From contig CAJKUC010000012.1 of the NCBI GenBank assembly GCA_905203015.1, forward strand, positions 1-64,000: a DNA stretch of 64,000 bases, written 5' to 3'. Position 1 is the first letter of the stretch; each line of letters begins with the position of its first letter. Below, one piece after another: positions 54,113-62,393 of the stretch. The notes beneath the pieces are model-generated. The model saw only the letters and a program-made list of their open reading frames with translations, was not told where the DNA came from and ran no database searches. The translations under genes and the position numbers were made by a program. This DNA is from an uncultured Christensenella sp. Lineage in GTDB: Bacteria; Bacillota; Clostridia; Christensenellales; Borkfalkiaceae.

Positions 54113-55069
54113 ATGGAAAGATATAAAAAATACAATATTCTCAAATTTACGGGATTTATGTTGTTGATCGTACTCGTAATCGGTACGCTATGCTTATTTG
54201 TTCGCCCGGCAAACGAAATGGATTACGCCGACAAACGTTCCTACGAGGCTTATCGGGTGTATGACGAACCTGAAAATACAATAGACGTGATTATGCTCGG
54301 ACACAGCGGCATATATCGCGGCGTTTCCCCTATGGAAATGTTCAAAGAATATGGTTTTACCTCTTACGCATGTTCGAGATCAACGCAATTGCCTTGGGAA
54401 TCTTATGAGTTTTTGAAATCGGTACTTGAAAAACAGTCCCCGAAACTCGTTTTATTCGAAACGGATCAATTGTTTTATGATAAAGGAACAAACGTTGAAG
54501 AGAACTACAAGCAAAACAGAATCGACAATATAATTCCGATTATTAAAAATCATGCTTCGTGGAAAGATTGGTTGCCGGGCAAAAACTATCGTGAACGCAG
54601 TTACACAAAAGGATATCAATTCATAAAAAACGTTAAACCGTATACGGGGAACAAACAACTTACGGAAACGGAGAAAACCTATAAAATTAAAAAGGATCAT
54701 TTGAAAAGCCTTAATAAAATATATAAGTTGTGCAAAGAGAAAAATATTCCGCTTTTCCTGGTGGAAATACCATCAAAAATTATTTGGGATTACGAAAAAT
54801 ATAATGCCGTGAAAGAATATGCGGATAACCGCGGAATTAAATTTATCGACTGCAATCAACACCTTGAAGAATTCGATTTCGATTGGAAAAACGATACATA
54901 CGATGCGGGCGATCACTTAAATTATTACGGCGCGCGAAAATTATCGCTATACGTCGGCAAGTATATCAAGGAAGAATTTTCTCTTCCGGACAGGCGCGAT
55001 AACGATAAGTATTATTTTTGGCAAGAGGATTTGAAGAAATACATTAAATATGTGGAGAAAGCACAATGA
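54113..55069 (+). CDS. SGNH-like transferase (DltD-like)
   Basis: AAGGAGAAAAA precedes the ATG. One N-terminal membrane span (residues 12-30) anchors the protein with the catalytic domain outside. The putative nucleophile Ser65 lies in IMLGHSGIYRGVSP, where the family has a G-x-S, and the partner Asp/His in DAGDHLNYYGARKLS near residue 267. DltD acts with DltB at the outer face to place acyl groups on the polymer; this protein is likely its counterpart although only 318 residues long. Its stop overlaps the next start by ATGA. Confidence 0.82.
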   Translation: MERYKKYNILKFTGFMLLIVLVIGTLCLFVRPANEMDYADKRSYEAYRVYDEPENTIDVIMLGHSGIYRGVSPMEMFKEYGFTSYACSRSTQLPWESYEFLKSVLEKQSPKLVLFETDQLFYDKGTNVEENYKQNRIDNIIPIIKNHASWKDWLPGKNYRERSYTKGYQFIKNVKPYTGNKQLTETEKTYKIKKDHLKSLNKIYKLCKEKNIPLFLVEIPSKIIWDYEKYNAVKEYADNRGIKFIDCNQHLEEFDFDWKNDTYDAGDHLNYYGARKLSLYVGKYIKEEFSLPDRRDNDKYYFWQEDLKKYIKYVEKAQ

Positions 55070-56604
55070 TAAAACGAACAAACAGCATACTGGATTTTTT
55101 AGAAGAAAGCGCAAGAAAATTTCCCGACAAAATTGCTTTTGCCGACGAAAATAATGCCATAACGTATAAGGAAATAGTTAAAAAGGCCCGGAGAATGGCG
55201 GTAGGAATATCCGAAAAATCTCCTCCACGTTCGGCGGTCGCCGTTTTAGGCGGAAAAAATATCGAAACAATAACCGCTTTTTTCGCATGTGTCTATGCAG
55301 GGTGTTTTTACGTGCCGCTCAATCCGGCGCATCCCTCGTGCAGAAGAAATCGAATATTAAAAACTCTTAACCACCCGCTCGTTTTAATCGAACGAGGTTT
55401 TGAAAATTTATTGCCGGAAGAATGCGAGGAAATTTACTTTACCGCGGACGGCGGAAATTCCTTGTTTTTCGATGACATCGAAAGTCAGGACGATCCGAAA
55501 ATCCTTGACAATATACGCGACGAACATATCGACACGGATCCTCTATATGTTATGTTTACGTCGGGTTCTACGGGCACGCCGAAAGGTATAGCCGTATCGC
55601 ATCGTTCCGTGATTGATTTTATAAGCGAATTCGTAAATGCTTTCGACATAAACAAAACAGATATTATAGGGAATCAGGCTCCGTTTGATTTCGACGTTTC
55701 GGTTAAAGACATTTATTCAACAATAGCGGTCGGCGCAACCATGCAAATAATTCCGAAAAAATGTTTTTCCTTTCCCGTTCCGCTGGTCGACTTTTTGATC
55801 GAGAGGAAAATTAGCACCATAATATGGGCGGTATCCGCGCTCTGCATCCTTTCGACCTATCGCGGGTTTTCCTATAAGATTCCCTACAACATCAAAAAGA
55901 TTTTGTTCAGCGGCGAAGCAATGCCGATAAAGCATCTTCAAATATGGCAAAAAGCATTGCCTTCCTCAACTTTCGTAAATTTGTACGGACCGACGGAAAT
56001 TACTTGTAATTGCACATATTACGTTTTGCCAAACGGTGTGTTTGATAAAGGAATATTGCCGATAGGAAAGCCTTTCCGCAATGAAAGAGTTTTTCTCCTT
56101 TCGGAAAAAGGCGAAGAGATTACCGAGCCGAACGTAACGGGTGAAATTTGCGTTTGCGGTACGGCGTTATCTCTCGGGTATTACAATTGCAAGGAAGAAA
56201 CGGAAAAATCATTTATCCAGAATCCATGTAACAGATTTTATAAGGAACTCGTATATAAAACCGGGGATCTCGGATTTTACGACGAAGTCGGAAATCTTTG
56301 CTTCGTCGGCAGAAAAGATTTTCAGATAAAGCATATGGGGCACAGGATAGAACTTGCAGAAATCGAAGCGGCTTTAACGACTATAGAAAATATTGATCGC
56401 GCCGTTTGTGTTTACGATGCGGAAAAAGAAAAAATAATAAGCGTTTATCGGGGACATATCGAACCTTGCGCAATCGCGGCCGAATTACGCAAAGTATTAC
56501 CCGCTTATATGATTCCTTGCCGGTTTGAAAAAATCGAAAAATTCCCTCTCAACGAAAACGGAAAAATAGACAGAAATAAAGTAAAGGAATTGTGTGTGAA
56601 ATGA
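55066..56604 (+). CDS. Amino-acid adenylating ligase (DltA-like)
   Basis: The 512-residue protein has all core adenylation motifs: A3 FTSGSTGTPKG near 164, A4-like APFDFDVSVKDIY near 207 whose Asp would bind the substrate amino group, A5 NLYGPTE, A7 YKTGDLG, A8 GRKDFQIKHMGHRIELAEIE near 425 and A10 NENGKIDR near 500 with the catalytic Lys. It activates an amino acid as an adenylate and loads it on the carrier protein encoded two genes later. At the position of the DltA Cys that selects D-Ala (FCGEVLP) it has LFSGEAMP, so the substrate may not be D-Ala. ATGA overlaps on both sides show tight coupling. Confidence 0.9.
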   Translation: MIKRTNSILDFLEESARKFPDKIAFADENNAITYKEIVKKARRMAVGISEKSPPRSAVAVLGGKNIETITAFFACVYAGCFYVPLNPAHPSCRRNRILKTLNHPLVLIERGFENLLPEECEEIYFTADGGNSLFFDDIESQDDPKILDNIRDEHIDTDPLYVMFTSGSTGTPKGIAVSHRSVIDFISEFVNAFDINKTDIIGNQAPFDFDVSVKDIYSTIAVGATMQIIPKKCFSFPVPLVDFLIERKISTIIWAVSALCILSTYRGFSYKIPYNIKKILFSGEAMPIKHLQIWQKALPSSTFVNLYGPTEITCNCTYYVLPNGVFDKGILPIGKPFRNERVFLLSEKGEEITEPNVTGEICVCGTALSLGYYNCKEETEKSFIQNPCNRFYKELVYKTGDLGFYDEVGNLCFVGRKDFQIKHMGHRIELAEIEAALTTIENIDRAVCVYDAEKEKIISVYRGHIEPCAIAAELRKVLPAYMIPCRFEKIEKFPLNENGKIDRNKVKELCVK

Positions 56605-57728
56605 TACCGGATATAATTACGCCTGCATATGTTTTCGATATCGACGAACTTATTCTCAGAACACGCAAAATAAAAGAACTTTTAGGAAAGAACGTGTCGT
56701 TGTGTTTTGCAATAAAAGCTAATCCCTTTTTATTAAATGCGATAAAAAACGAAATAGATTGTTTCGAAGTCTGTTCTACCGGCGAATTCCGCATTTGCGA
56801 AAGAGAGTGTCTGCCGCCCGAAAAGATTGTTCTTTCCGGTGTATATAAAAATAAAGACGATATAAAACGGATTGTCGGGATATGCGGAGATCGTGCCGTT
56901 TATACGATAGAATCAACGTCGCAAGCGGAATTGCTCGATTTCTTAGCAAAAGAAAACGGCATAGTTCTTAAAGTGCTATTGCGACTTTCCTCCGGTAATC
57001 AGTTCGGAATGGATGCGATTAACATACTGAAAATTATTGAAAACAGAAAGAACTACGCATTCGATATCCTCGGTATTCAATACTATTCAGGCACGCAAAA
57101 GCGCGAGAATAAAATAGTACGGGAAATTGAAAAAATAGACGATTTTGTGCAAGCTGTTGAAAACACCGGCTTTATCGTTTCCCGAATTGAATACGGTCCC
57201 GGTCTTAAAATCGGGTATTTCCAAGACGAACAAATCGACGAAGCAGTCGAACTCGACGTTTTAACTCGTTCGCTATCGGTTTTCAACGGCAGAAATATCA
57301 CGTTGGAATTAGGACGCTTCCTCGTTGCCGATTGCGGGAGTTATTACACGACAATTGTTGATGCAAAAAACAATGAGGGAATAAATTATGCAATCGTAGA
57401 CGGAGGAATTAACCATCTGAATTATTTCGGACAAACGATGGCGATGAAGATTCCGTGGTATAAATATAGCGATAAAAACCAGTCAGAAGAAGAACAATGC
57501 ACGATTTGCGGATCGTTATGCACGGCGTCGGACGTTCTCGTCCGAAATATACCTATTAAACCGGTTGTCGGTAACGTTATTTGCTTCGATAAAGCAGGCG
57601 CCTATTCCGTTACGGAAAGTATGTACTTGTTTTTAAGCCACGATTTGCCGCGTATTTATTTCAGGCAAAACGGGACATTGACGCTTGTCAGGGATTTCAT
57701 GCGCACAGATATAATAAATTCAATTTAA
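56601..57728 (+). CDS. Fold-type III PLP-dependent decarboxylase (LysA/BtrK-like)
   Basis: The start at 56601 forms ATGA with the ligase stop. The PLP Lys39 is in CFAIKANP. GIQYYSGTQ, EYGPGLKIGYF and ELGRFLVADCGSYY hold the phosphate-binding and barrel motifs, and CGSLCTASDVL followed by FDKAGAYSV is the decarboxylase C-terminal signature (Cys and Asp of the partner subunit). Family members decarboxylate diaminopimelate, ornithine/arginine or, as BtrK does in butirosin synthesis, an aminoacyl group on a carrier protein. Encoded between ligase and carrier protein, it may act on the loaded amino acid. The standard dlt operon has no such gene. Confidence 0.85.
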   Translation: MIPDIITPAYVFDIDELILRTRKIKELLGKNVSLCFAIKANPFLLNAIKNEIDCFEVCSTGEFRICERECLPPEKIVLSGVYKNKDDIKRIVGICGDRAVYTIESTSQAELLDFLAKENGIVLKVLLRLSSGNQFGMDAINILKIIENRKNYAFDILGIQYYSGTQKRENKIVREIEKIDDFVQAVENTGFIVSRIEYGPGLKIGYFQDEQIDEAVELDVLTRSLSVFNGRNITLELGRFLVADCGSYYTTIVDAKNNEGINYAIVDGGINHLNYFGQTMAMKIPWYKYSDKNQSEEEQCTICGSLCTASDVLVRNIPIKPVVGNVICFDKAGAYSVTESMYLFLSHDLPRIYFRQNGTLTLVRDFMRTDIINSI

Positions 57729-57739
57729 GGAGAATTCTT

Positions 57740-57964
57740 ATGGAAAAACTTTTAACTCTTTTGTCGGATATCAGACCGGATATTGATTTTAACAATATAA
57801 CAAATCTCATCGACGACGGATATCTCGACTCTCTTAATATAATGGAAATAGTGGTTGAAATATGCGATGAGTTTGATATCGAATTATCGCCCGCAGATAT
57901 CATTCCGGCAAATTTTAATTCTGCAAAAGCCATGTATGCAATGATTGAAAAGTTAAAAAAATAA
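57740..57964 (+). CDS. Acyl/aminoacyl carrier protein (DltC-like)
   Basis: AAGGAGAATTCTT precedes the ATG. The 74-residue acidic four-helix protein has the phosphopantetheine site DGYLDSLNIM with Ser31. It would be charged by the ligase encoded upstream. Its length fits DltC (about 78). No phosphopantetheinyl transferase is encoded nearby, so a host enzyme must modify it. It is the last gene of the cargo operon and is followed by two terminators. Confidence 0.9.
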   Translation: MEKLLTLLSDIRPDIDFNNITNLIDDGYLDSLNIMEIVVEICDEFDIELSPADIIPANFNSAKAMYAMIEKLKK

Positions 57965-58045
57965 AATCTTGACTTTGTATATGATGTCTACAATGTATAG
58001 ACAATCGGTTTTGTACTGTCAAAACAAAATTTTATAATAAAGTTT

Positions 58046-58080
58046 ACGGAAGTTTGTAAAAAACAGACTTCCGTTTTTTT
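58046..58080 (+). terminator. Operon terminator
   Basis: ACGGAAGTTTGT pairs with ACAGACTTCCGT (12 bp, one G-U), followed by T7. A second, weaker hairpin (AAGCCGC/GCGGCTT plus T-run, 58087-58119) follows. Confidence 0.85.
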
Positions 58081-58119
58081 ATCGCTAAGCCGCTTGGATT
58101 TTTATTCCGGCGGCTTTTT

Positions 58120-58467
58120 GTTTGCAAAAAAAACAATAAAAATTATGTGAAAACGGTTGTAAAACGAAAACCCGTGTCCTTGTGTATTATGGAGGGATAT
58201 TTTTTTCGCGTAAAAAAATTTTTGAAAATATTGCTGTCAGACCGTCAACTTTACTATTTTCGTGTCCCTGGTATATATGGAAGGTAAAATTTTTCTATAC
58301 ACTCCGAACTTTTGGATTTTCGTGTCCTTGGATATATGGGGATGTTCTATCTTCGGCGGATTATCTTTATTAAAACGGAGATAAAATATTGAAATATTTT
58401 CAGAAAAAGACGAAGTTAAATGTCCAATTATAGTGATGGGTAAAAAATCTAAAAGGAGATAAATTTT
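58120..58467. other. Gene-free stretch with three CGTGTCC repeats
   Basis: About 350 bp without a supported gene. A degenerate unit CGTGTCCYTG followed by a TATATGG-like run occurs at 58173, 58261 and 58321. A short frame through it reads FSCPWYIWK and FSCPWIYGD, but it has no convincing start. Confidence 0.5.
58173..58345 (+). repeat. Three spaced direct repeats, CGTGTCC type
   Basis: Copies at 58173, 58261 and 58321 share CGTGTCC, then CTTG/CCTG, then TATTATGG or TATATGG. Spacing is 88 and 60 bp. Confidence 0.6.
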
Positions 58468-58662
58468 ATGAAAAATTATAATCGTTACCGCCCGCCGTAG
58501 GCAATCCACAAAGCCACTCGCAACAGAAAAGTTGTTGCATTCTGCCTTAAAAATATAAAGCAGGATAAGGAAAATGCCACAAATAGCATTTTCGACATCG
58601 GAAGCAAGCGGGATACCCGCTTCTTATTTAACGGCAAGAAATATACAAAACTTGCCAAATGA
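58468..58662 (+). pseudogene. Small transposon-type gene with in-frame TAG
   Basis: AAGGAGATAAATTTT precedes the ATG. The frame begins MKNYNRYRPP, meets TAG at codon 11 (58498-58500), and then stays open for 53 codons (AIHKATRNRKVVAFCLKNIK and onward, ending KYTKLAK before TGA). The part after the stop has normal codon use and a compositional match with small basic element proteins. A single A-to-T change (AAG to TAG) would explain it. Confidence 0.6.
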
Positions 58663-58843
58663 GACGTAAGCGTCGGCATTTTATAAGAGCGAAAATTAAC
58701 GCCGAAAGTAATGAAATATAAAAAAGTAAGCCCGACCTGTTTCGTAAATTCGCATTCATGCGAGGCTGAGAAAAAATTCAGAAAAGGAGCCATAAAAAAT
58801 GAAAAACACAAAATTCAACGAATAACGATACGGAGGAAAATTT

Positions 58844-59032
58844 ACGAACAAAGCAGCAACACAATTAAACGATGAGAGAAACGGCGCGCCATCCACTACT
58901 CACACCGAAATTATCGGCGGTAAAAAATACGTTGTCGTAAGCCATTACATAGGCAAAAAGGATTTCAAAGAAGTATTCGGAGATATTGCCTTTAAGCAAG
59001 TACTTACGGAAATGAAAAATTCTGTCCGCTGA
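58844..59032 (+). pseudogene. Small transposon-type protein (TnpW-like?) with ACG at the start position
   Basis: CGGAGGAAAATTT sits at ideal distance before ACG at 58844, where an ATG is expected; the open frame runs 62 residues (NKAATQLNDERNGAPSTT, then IGGKKYVVVSHYIG, ending TEMKNSVR). It recalls the small TnpW-type proteins of Tn4451/Tn1549-like elements. Either ACG is used weakly or the gene has decayed. An upstream ATG (58799) gives only MKNTKFNE and stops. Confidence 0.6.
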
Positions 59033-59124
59033 CGCATATACGGCAGCTTGAAATTTTCGGCGTAATATAGTATAATCATGCTACGTTGAAATTTCAGGCT
59101 GCTTTGATTCAAAGGAGTAAAAGA

Positions 59125-60750
59125 ATGCAATCAAAGCAAAACAACAACGACTACATTGTCGGAATGTACGTTCGATTATCCCGCGACGACGAACGCGCCG
59201 GCGAATCGCTCTCTATCGAAAACCAAAAGGCGATCCTTTCGGACTACATAACCGAGCAAGGCTGGACGCTTTACGATACTTACGTCGATGACGGAATTTC
59301 GGGCACCACTTTCGAGCGACCGGGCATAAAACGGTTGCTCGACGACGCGAAACAAGGCGTTATCAATACGATACTCGTAAAAGATATGAGCCGTTTCGGA
59401 AGAAATTACATTATGGTCGGACAGTATCTCGATTACGTTTTCCCCACGTTCGGCATACGGTTCGTGGCGTTATCGGACAACATCGACACGGAGAATAAAG
59501 ACACTCCCGCTATGGATATGATGCCGATTACCAACGTATTCAACGAATGGTGGGCGGCAACGACGAGCAAGAAGCTCCGCGCCGTGCGTATCAAAAACGC
59601 CAAAGAAGGTAAAAACGGAATGTCCCACCCGCCTTACGGATACAGACTCGGAACGGACGAAAAACGCACTTTGCAGGTGAACGAAGAAACCGCGCCTATC
59701 GTAAAGCGTATCTTCGAAATGCGCGCAAGCGGTTTAACGCCGAGAAAGATTGCCGACGTTCTGAACGTCGAAAAGGTTTTAACGCCCAACGATTACAGAA
59801 TTTCCACTACGGGTATAAACGGCGTAAGAAATCCGTCGCATTTATGGCACACCGCAGTTCTGAGAACTCTTTTATCTAACCACGCGTATATCGGCAATTT
59901 AGTTCAGCACAAATCTACTACAATTTCATATAAGAATCATAAGTGGCACCGTCGCCCGGAAGAAGAATGGATCATCGTCGAAAACGCGCACGAAGCCATT
60001 ATTTCAAGAGAACTTTGGGATAAAGTTAAAGAAGTCGAGAAAGCCGTAGGACACGGAAAGCATACGCAACGAGGTTTTATGCACCCGCTGTCCGGGCTGA
60101 TGTTCTGTGCAGACTGCGGAGCGAAAATGCGGCTCGGCTGGAATATGCCGAAAGACATCCCGTATTTCAACTTCAACTGTGGCACGAAATCGCGCATGGG
60201 TTCGTCTGCCTGTTTCAGCCATTTCATTACCGTTCCGGTGTTGGAACAACTTGTAAAAAACGACGTCGCCGCGAAAGCCGAAATGATCATAGGACACGAA
60301 GCGGAATTCAAACAGCGGTATTTACAGCGGCAATCGTCGCTTGCGGACAAAAACCAAGCCGACGTGAAGAAAGACTTGAAACGCTCCGAAAAACGCTTAG
60401 CCGAACTCGATAAACTCATCGAGGCGGCGTTTGAAGAAAAGGTTTCCGGCAAGATTCCCGAAAGCGTGTGCGTGAAACTGATCGAAAAGTACACCGCCGA
60501 GCAAACGGAATTGAAAGAAAAAATTGCCGTTCTTTCGCAAGGACTTGAAGAAGTAACGCAGGCAAAAACGGACGTGGACGAATTTATCCGCAGGCTGAAA
60601 ACCTATTTCAATTCGCCCACATTAACCCGTGAAATGTGTCTGGCATTATTCGACCGGCTTGTCATCGGCGGCAAAGAAACGGTTACGGGCAAACCACAGG
60701 AAATCCATATTTATTACAAAATAGATATCGATTCCGTCCTTACGCCGTAA
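59125..60750 (+). CDS. Large serine recombinase of the element (TnpX/TndX type)
   Basis: AAAGGAG precedes the ATG at 59125; an upstream in-frame ATG at 59086 lacks a site. The 541-residue protein has the resolvase domain with catalytic Ser19 in YVRLSRDD and the Arg site DMSRFGRN, the recombinase domain (PPYGYRLG, then LTPRKIADVLN), the Zn ribbon CADCGAKM, and a coiled coil near residues 415-490. Large serine recombinases excise and insert elements at GA dinucleotides. It lies 44 bp from the element's right end, as in Tn4451 and Tn5397. Confidence 0.93.
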   Translation: MQSKQNNNDYIVGMYVRLSRDDERAGESLSIENQKAILSDYITEQGWTLYDTYVDDGISGTTFERPGIKRLLDDAKQGVINTILVKDMSRFGRNYIMVGQYLDYVFPTFGIRFVALSDNIDTENKDTPAMDMMPITNVFNEWWAATTSKKLRAVRIKNAKEGKNGMSHPPYGYRLGTDEKRTLQVNEETAPIVKRIFEMRASGLTPRKIADVLNVEKVLTPNDYRISTTGINGVRNPSHLWHTAVLRTLLSNHAYIGNLVQHKSTTISYKNHKWHRRPEEEWIIVENAHEAIISRELWDKVKEVEKAVGHGKHTQRGFMHPLSGLMFCADCGAKMRLGWNMPKDIPYFNFNCGTKSRMGSSACFSHFITVPVLEQLVKNDVAAKAEMIIGHEAEFKQRYLQRQSSLADKNQADVKKDLKRSEKRLAELDKLIEAAFEEKVSGKIPESVCVKLIEKYTAEQTELKEKIAVLSQGLEEVTQAKTDVDEFIRRLKTYFNSPTLTREMCLALFDRLVIGGKETVTGKPQEIHIYYKIDIDSVLTP

Positions 60751-60771
60751 CAAAATCCCCTTGAAAATAAG

Positions 60772-60785
60772 CATTATGTCCATTT
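60772..60785 (-). repeat. Right terminal inverted repeat
   Basis: CATTATGTCCATTT, exact inverted copy of 50609-50622; the GA crossover is at 60795. Confidence 0.9.
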
Positions 60786-60794
60786 GGCTTATTT

Positions 60795-62375
60795 GAAGGC
60801 TACGCCGAATATTACAGCGCGGAACTCTCGCAAAAAATTAAACGCGGTTTACATGAAAGCCGACAAAAAGGCTTCTGCGGCGGCGGAAGACCGCCTTACG
60901 GTTATTTTTATAAAGACAGACGCGTGTGCATTGACGAAGAGCGAGCCGACGTTATACGTTTCATTTTCAAAGAATATTATTCGGGAAAAGTCGTGCGTGA
61001 AATCATCGATGAACTCACCGAAAAGGGTGTTTTATATCACGGAAAACGATTCATTGAAAATACTATATTCAAAATTCTTCACAACGAAAAATATATAGGA
61101 ATAGCACGCTATGACGACGGTGTTTACAACAATATATTTCCTGCTCTTATAGATAAAAACACATTTGACGGCGTACAAACTATCCTTTCGCAAAATAAAA
61201 TCGGCTCTCGTAATCCTAATTCCGTTTATTTGCTCAAAAACAAAATTATATGCGGCTGTTGCGGTAATCGCTATCAGGGCGACTGCGGCACAAATCCACG
61301 GGGAAACACTTTTTATTATTATTCCTGTATGGGCAGAAAAAAACTGCATATCTGCACAAGTGAACGATTAAAAAAAGAAGTATTCGAAAATATGATTACC
61401 GGGATTATTTTTGAAATACTTAAAAATGACGAGAAAGTAGATGCTATCGCCGAAAAACTGACTGAAATATGCAACGGAAAAGCCAAAGAAAATTCCGCCG
61501 CCGAACTCTTAAAAAAAGATAAAACCGAACTTCAAAAATCGATTGATAATGTTATGAAAGCCATTGAACAAGGCATTATCACAGAATCGACGAAGGCGCG
61601 GTTGCAAGACTTAGAAACTAAAAAGCATTCGCTCGAAGAAAAAATTCTGCTTGCCGAATATTCCGAACAGCAGAAAATAACGAAGCAAGAAATTTATGAT
61701 TATCTGAAAACAACGCTAAAAAAGGAGCCGCGATTCTTACTTAACTTGCTCGTCAATAAAATTATCGTGTACAAAGATAAAATTGAAATTTTCTTTAATT
61801 TTACGAATAGGACTCCGCCTACTCCGCCGATACCCCCCGAAGATACGCCTGATTCATTACATCGTGTTTCTTTTTCTGCCGTCTGTTCGAATTTATCAAA
61901 TAAGTGTCCACCATATTCAAACGGGCGGCATTTTGCAAAAAGGCGAAATGCCGCCCGTTTTATCGAAACAAACGATATTCCCCCCGCCGATTCCGAAAAA
62001 ACGGCGGGGTTTTTAAATAATTTTTTTCGCTTACTTTTTCTTCGGAACGTTGTTTTCTGCCGGATCTTTCTCTTTTTCCGGATTTTCCTCCTGCTTCTGA
62101 GCGTTGTTTTCTTCTTTTTTAGAAAGTTGCCTGATCATCTGATTCGCGCCGATCGCCGTAAGTCCGCTCGATCCGCCGAGCACAATGGCAACAACGATAT
62201 TATCCGCCGGAATGATTTCGGGCAGAGCAAAATAACAAATAACGCCGCAGATAACGCCGAACCCCGTTGCAATCAGGGGAATAAACCTCTTGAATTTTTC
62301 GTTTTCCCCCACGGCATGCTTGATGATATTGATCACCCAATACACGATCGTCGCTATTGCGGGAACGCTGATTAA
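60795..62375 (+). pseudogene. 3' half of the split serine recombinase
   Basis: From GAA at 60795 the frame reads EGYAEYYSAELSQKIKRGLH and onward, then GGRPPYGYFY, a recombinase domain, the Zn ribbon (CGCCGNRYQGDCG), and a coiled coil. It continues in register with the 5' half at 50600. Protein-like sequence ends near 61900. No stop codon is met before two terminator hairpins (61919-61960, 61982-62009), so the frame runs on to 62375 through the antisense of the holin gene; the original stop seems lost or the tail is extended. Confidence 0.85.
61919..61960. terminator. Terminator at the end of the recombinase gene
   Basis: AAACGGGCGGCATTT and AAATGCCGCCCGTTT form a perfect 15-bp stem, then TTTTAT. 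A second one, CCCCGCCG/CGGCGGGG plus T5, lies at 61982-62014 and can serve the convergent holin gene. Confidence 0.85.
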
Positions 62376-62393
62376 ATTCAGATACCCTTCCAT
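62031..62393 (-). CDS. Phage-type holin, 120 aa
   Basis: CGGAGAGAAAA precedes ATG 62393, so the longer frame to 62438 is not used. The protein has two to three hydrophobic spans (LISVPAIATIVYWVIN, LIATGFGVICGVICYFALP, NIVVAIVLGGSSGLTAIGANQ) and a very charged C-terminal tail (KKEENNAQKQEENPEKEKD). This fits holins of the phi29/Firmicutes phage holin type, small membrane proteins that permeabilise the membrane for endolysin. No endolysin gene is in view, so it is probably a prophage relic. A structured leader (62405-62466) lies upstream. Confidence 0.75.
   Translation of the reverse strand: MEGYLNLISVPAIATIVYWVINIIKHAVGENEKFKRFIPLIATGFGVICGVICYFALPEIIPADNIVVAIVLGGSSGLTAIGANQMIRQLSKKEENNAQKQEENPEKEKDPAENNVPKKK

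Larger units (their letters stand above)
50601..60794 (+). mobile_element. 10.2-kb serine-recombinase element with Dlt-like cargo
   Basis: The ends are defined by the split recombinase gene: GA occurs at both junctions (50601 and 60795), as for TnpX/TndX-type elements that recombine at GA. The perfect 14-bp inverted repeats AAATGGACATAATG lie 8 and 9 bp inside. Cargo from left to right: a membrane protein (minus), ECF sigma, anti-sigma-like protein, MBOAT, SGNH protein, ligase, PLP decarboxylase, acyl carrier protein, two decayed small transposon-type genes, then the element's own recombinase at the right end, where such elements keep it. Confidence 0.85.

Noticed and set aside
58182..58373. 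63-codon plus frame through the CGTGTCC repeats
   Set aside because: The protein-like repeats (FSCPWYIWK, FSCPWIYGD) come from the DNA repeat; there is no proper start.
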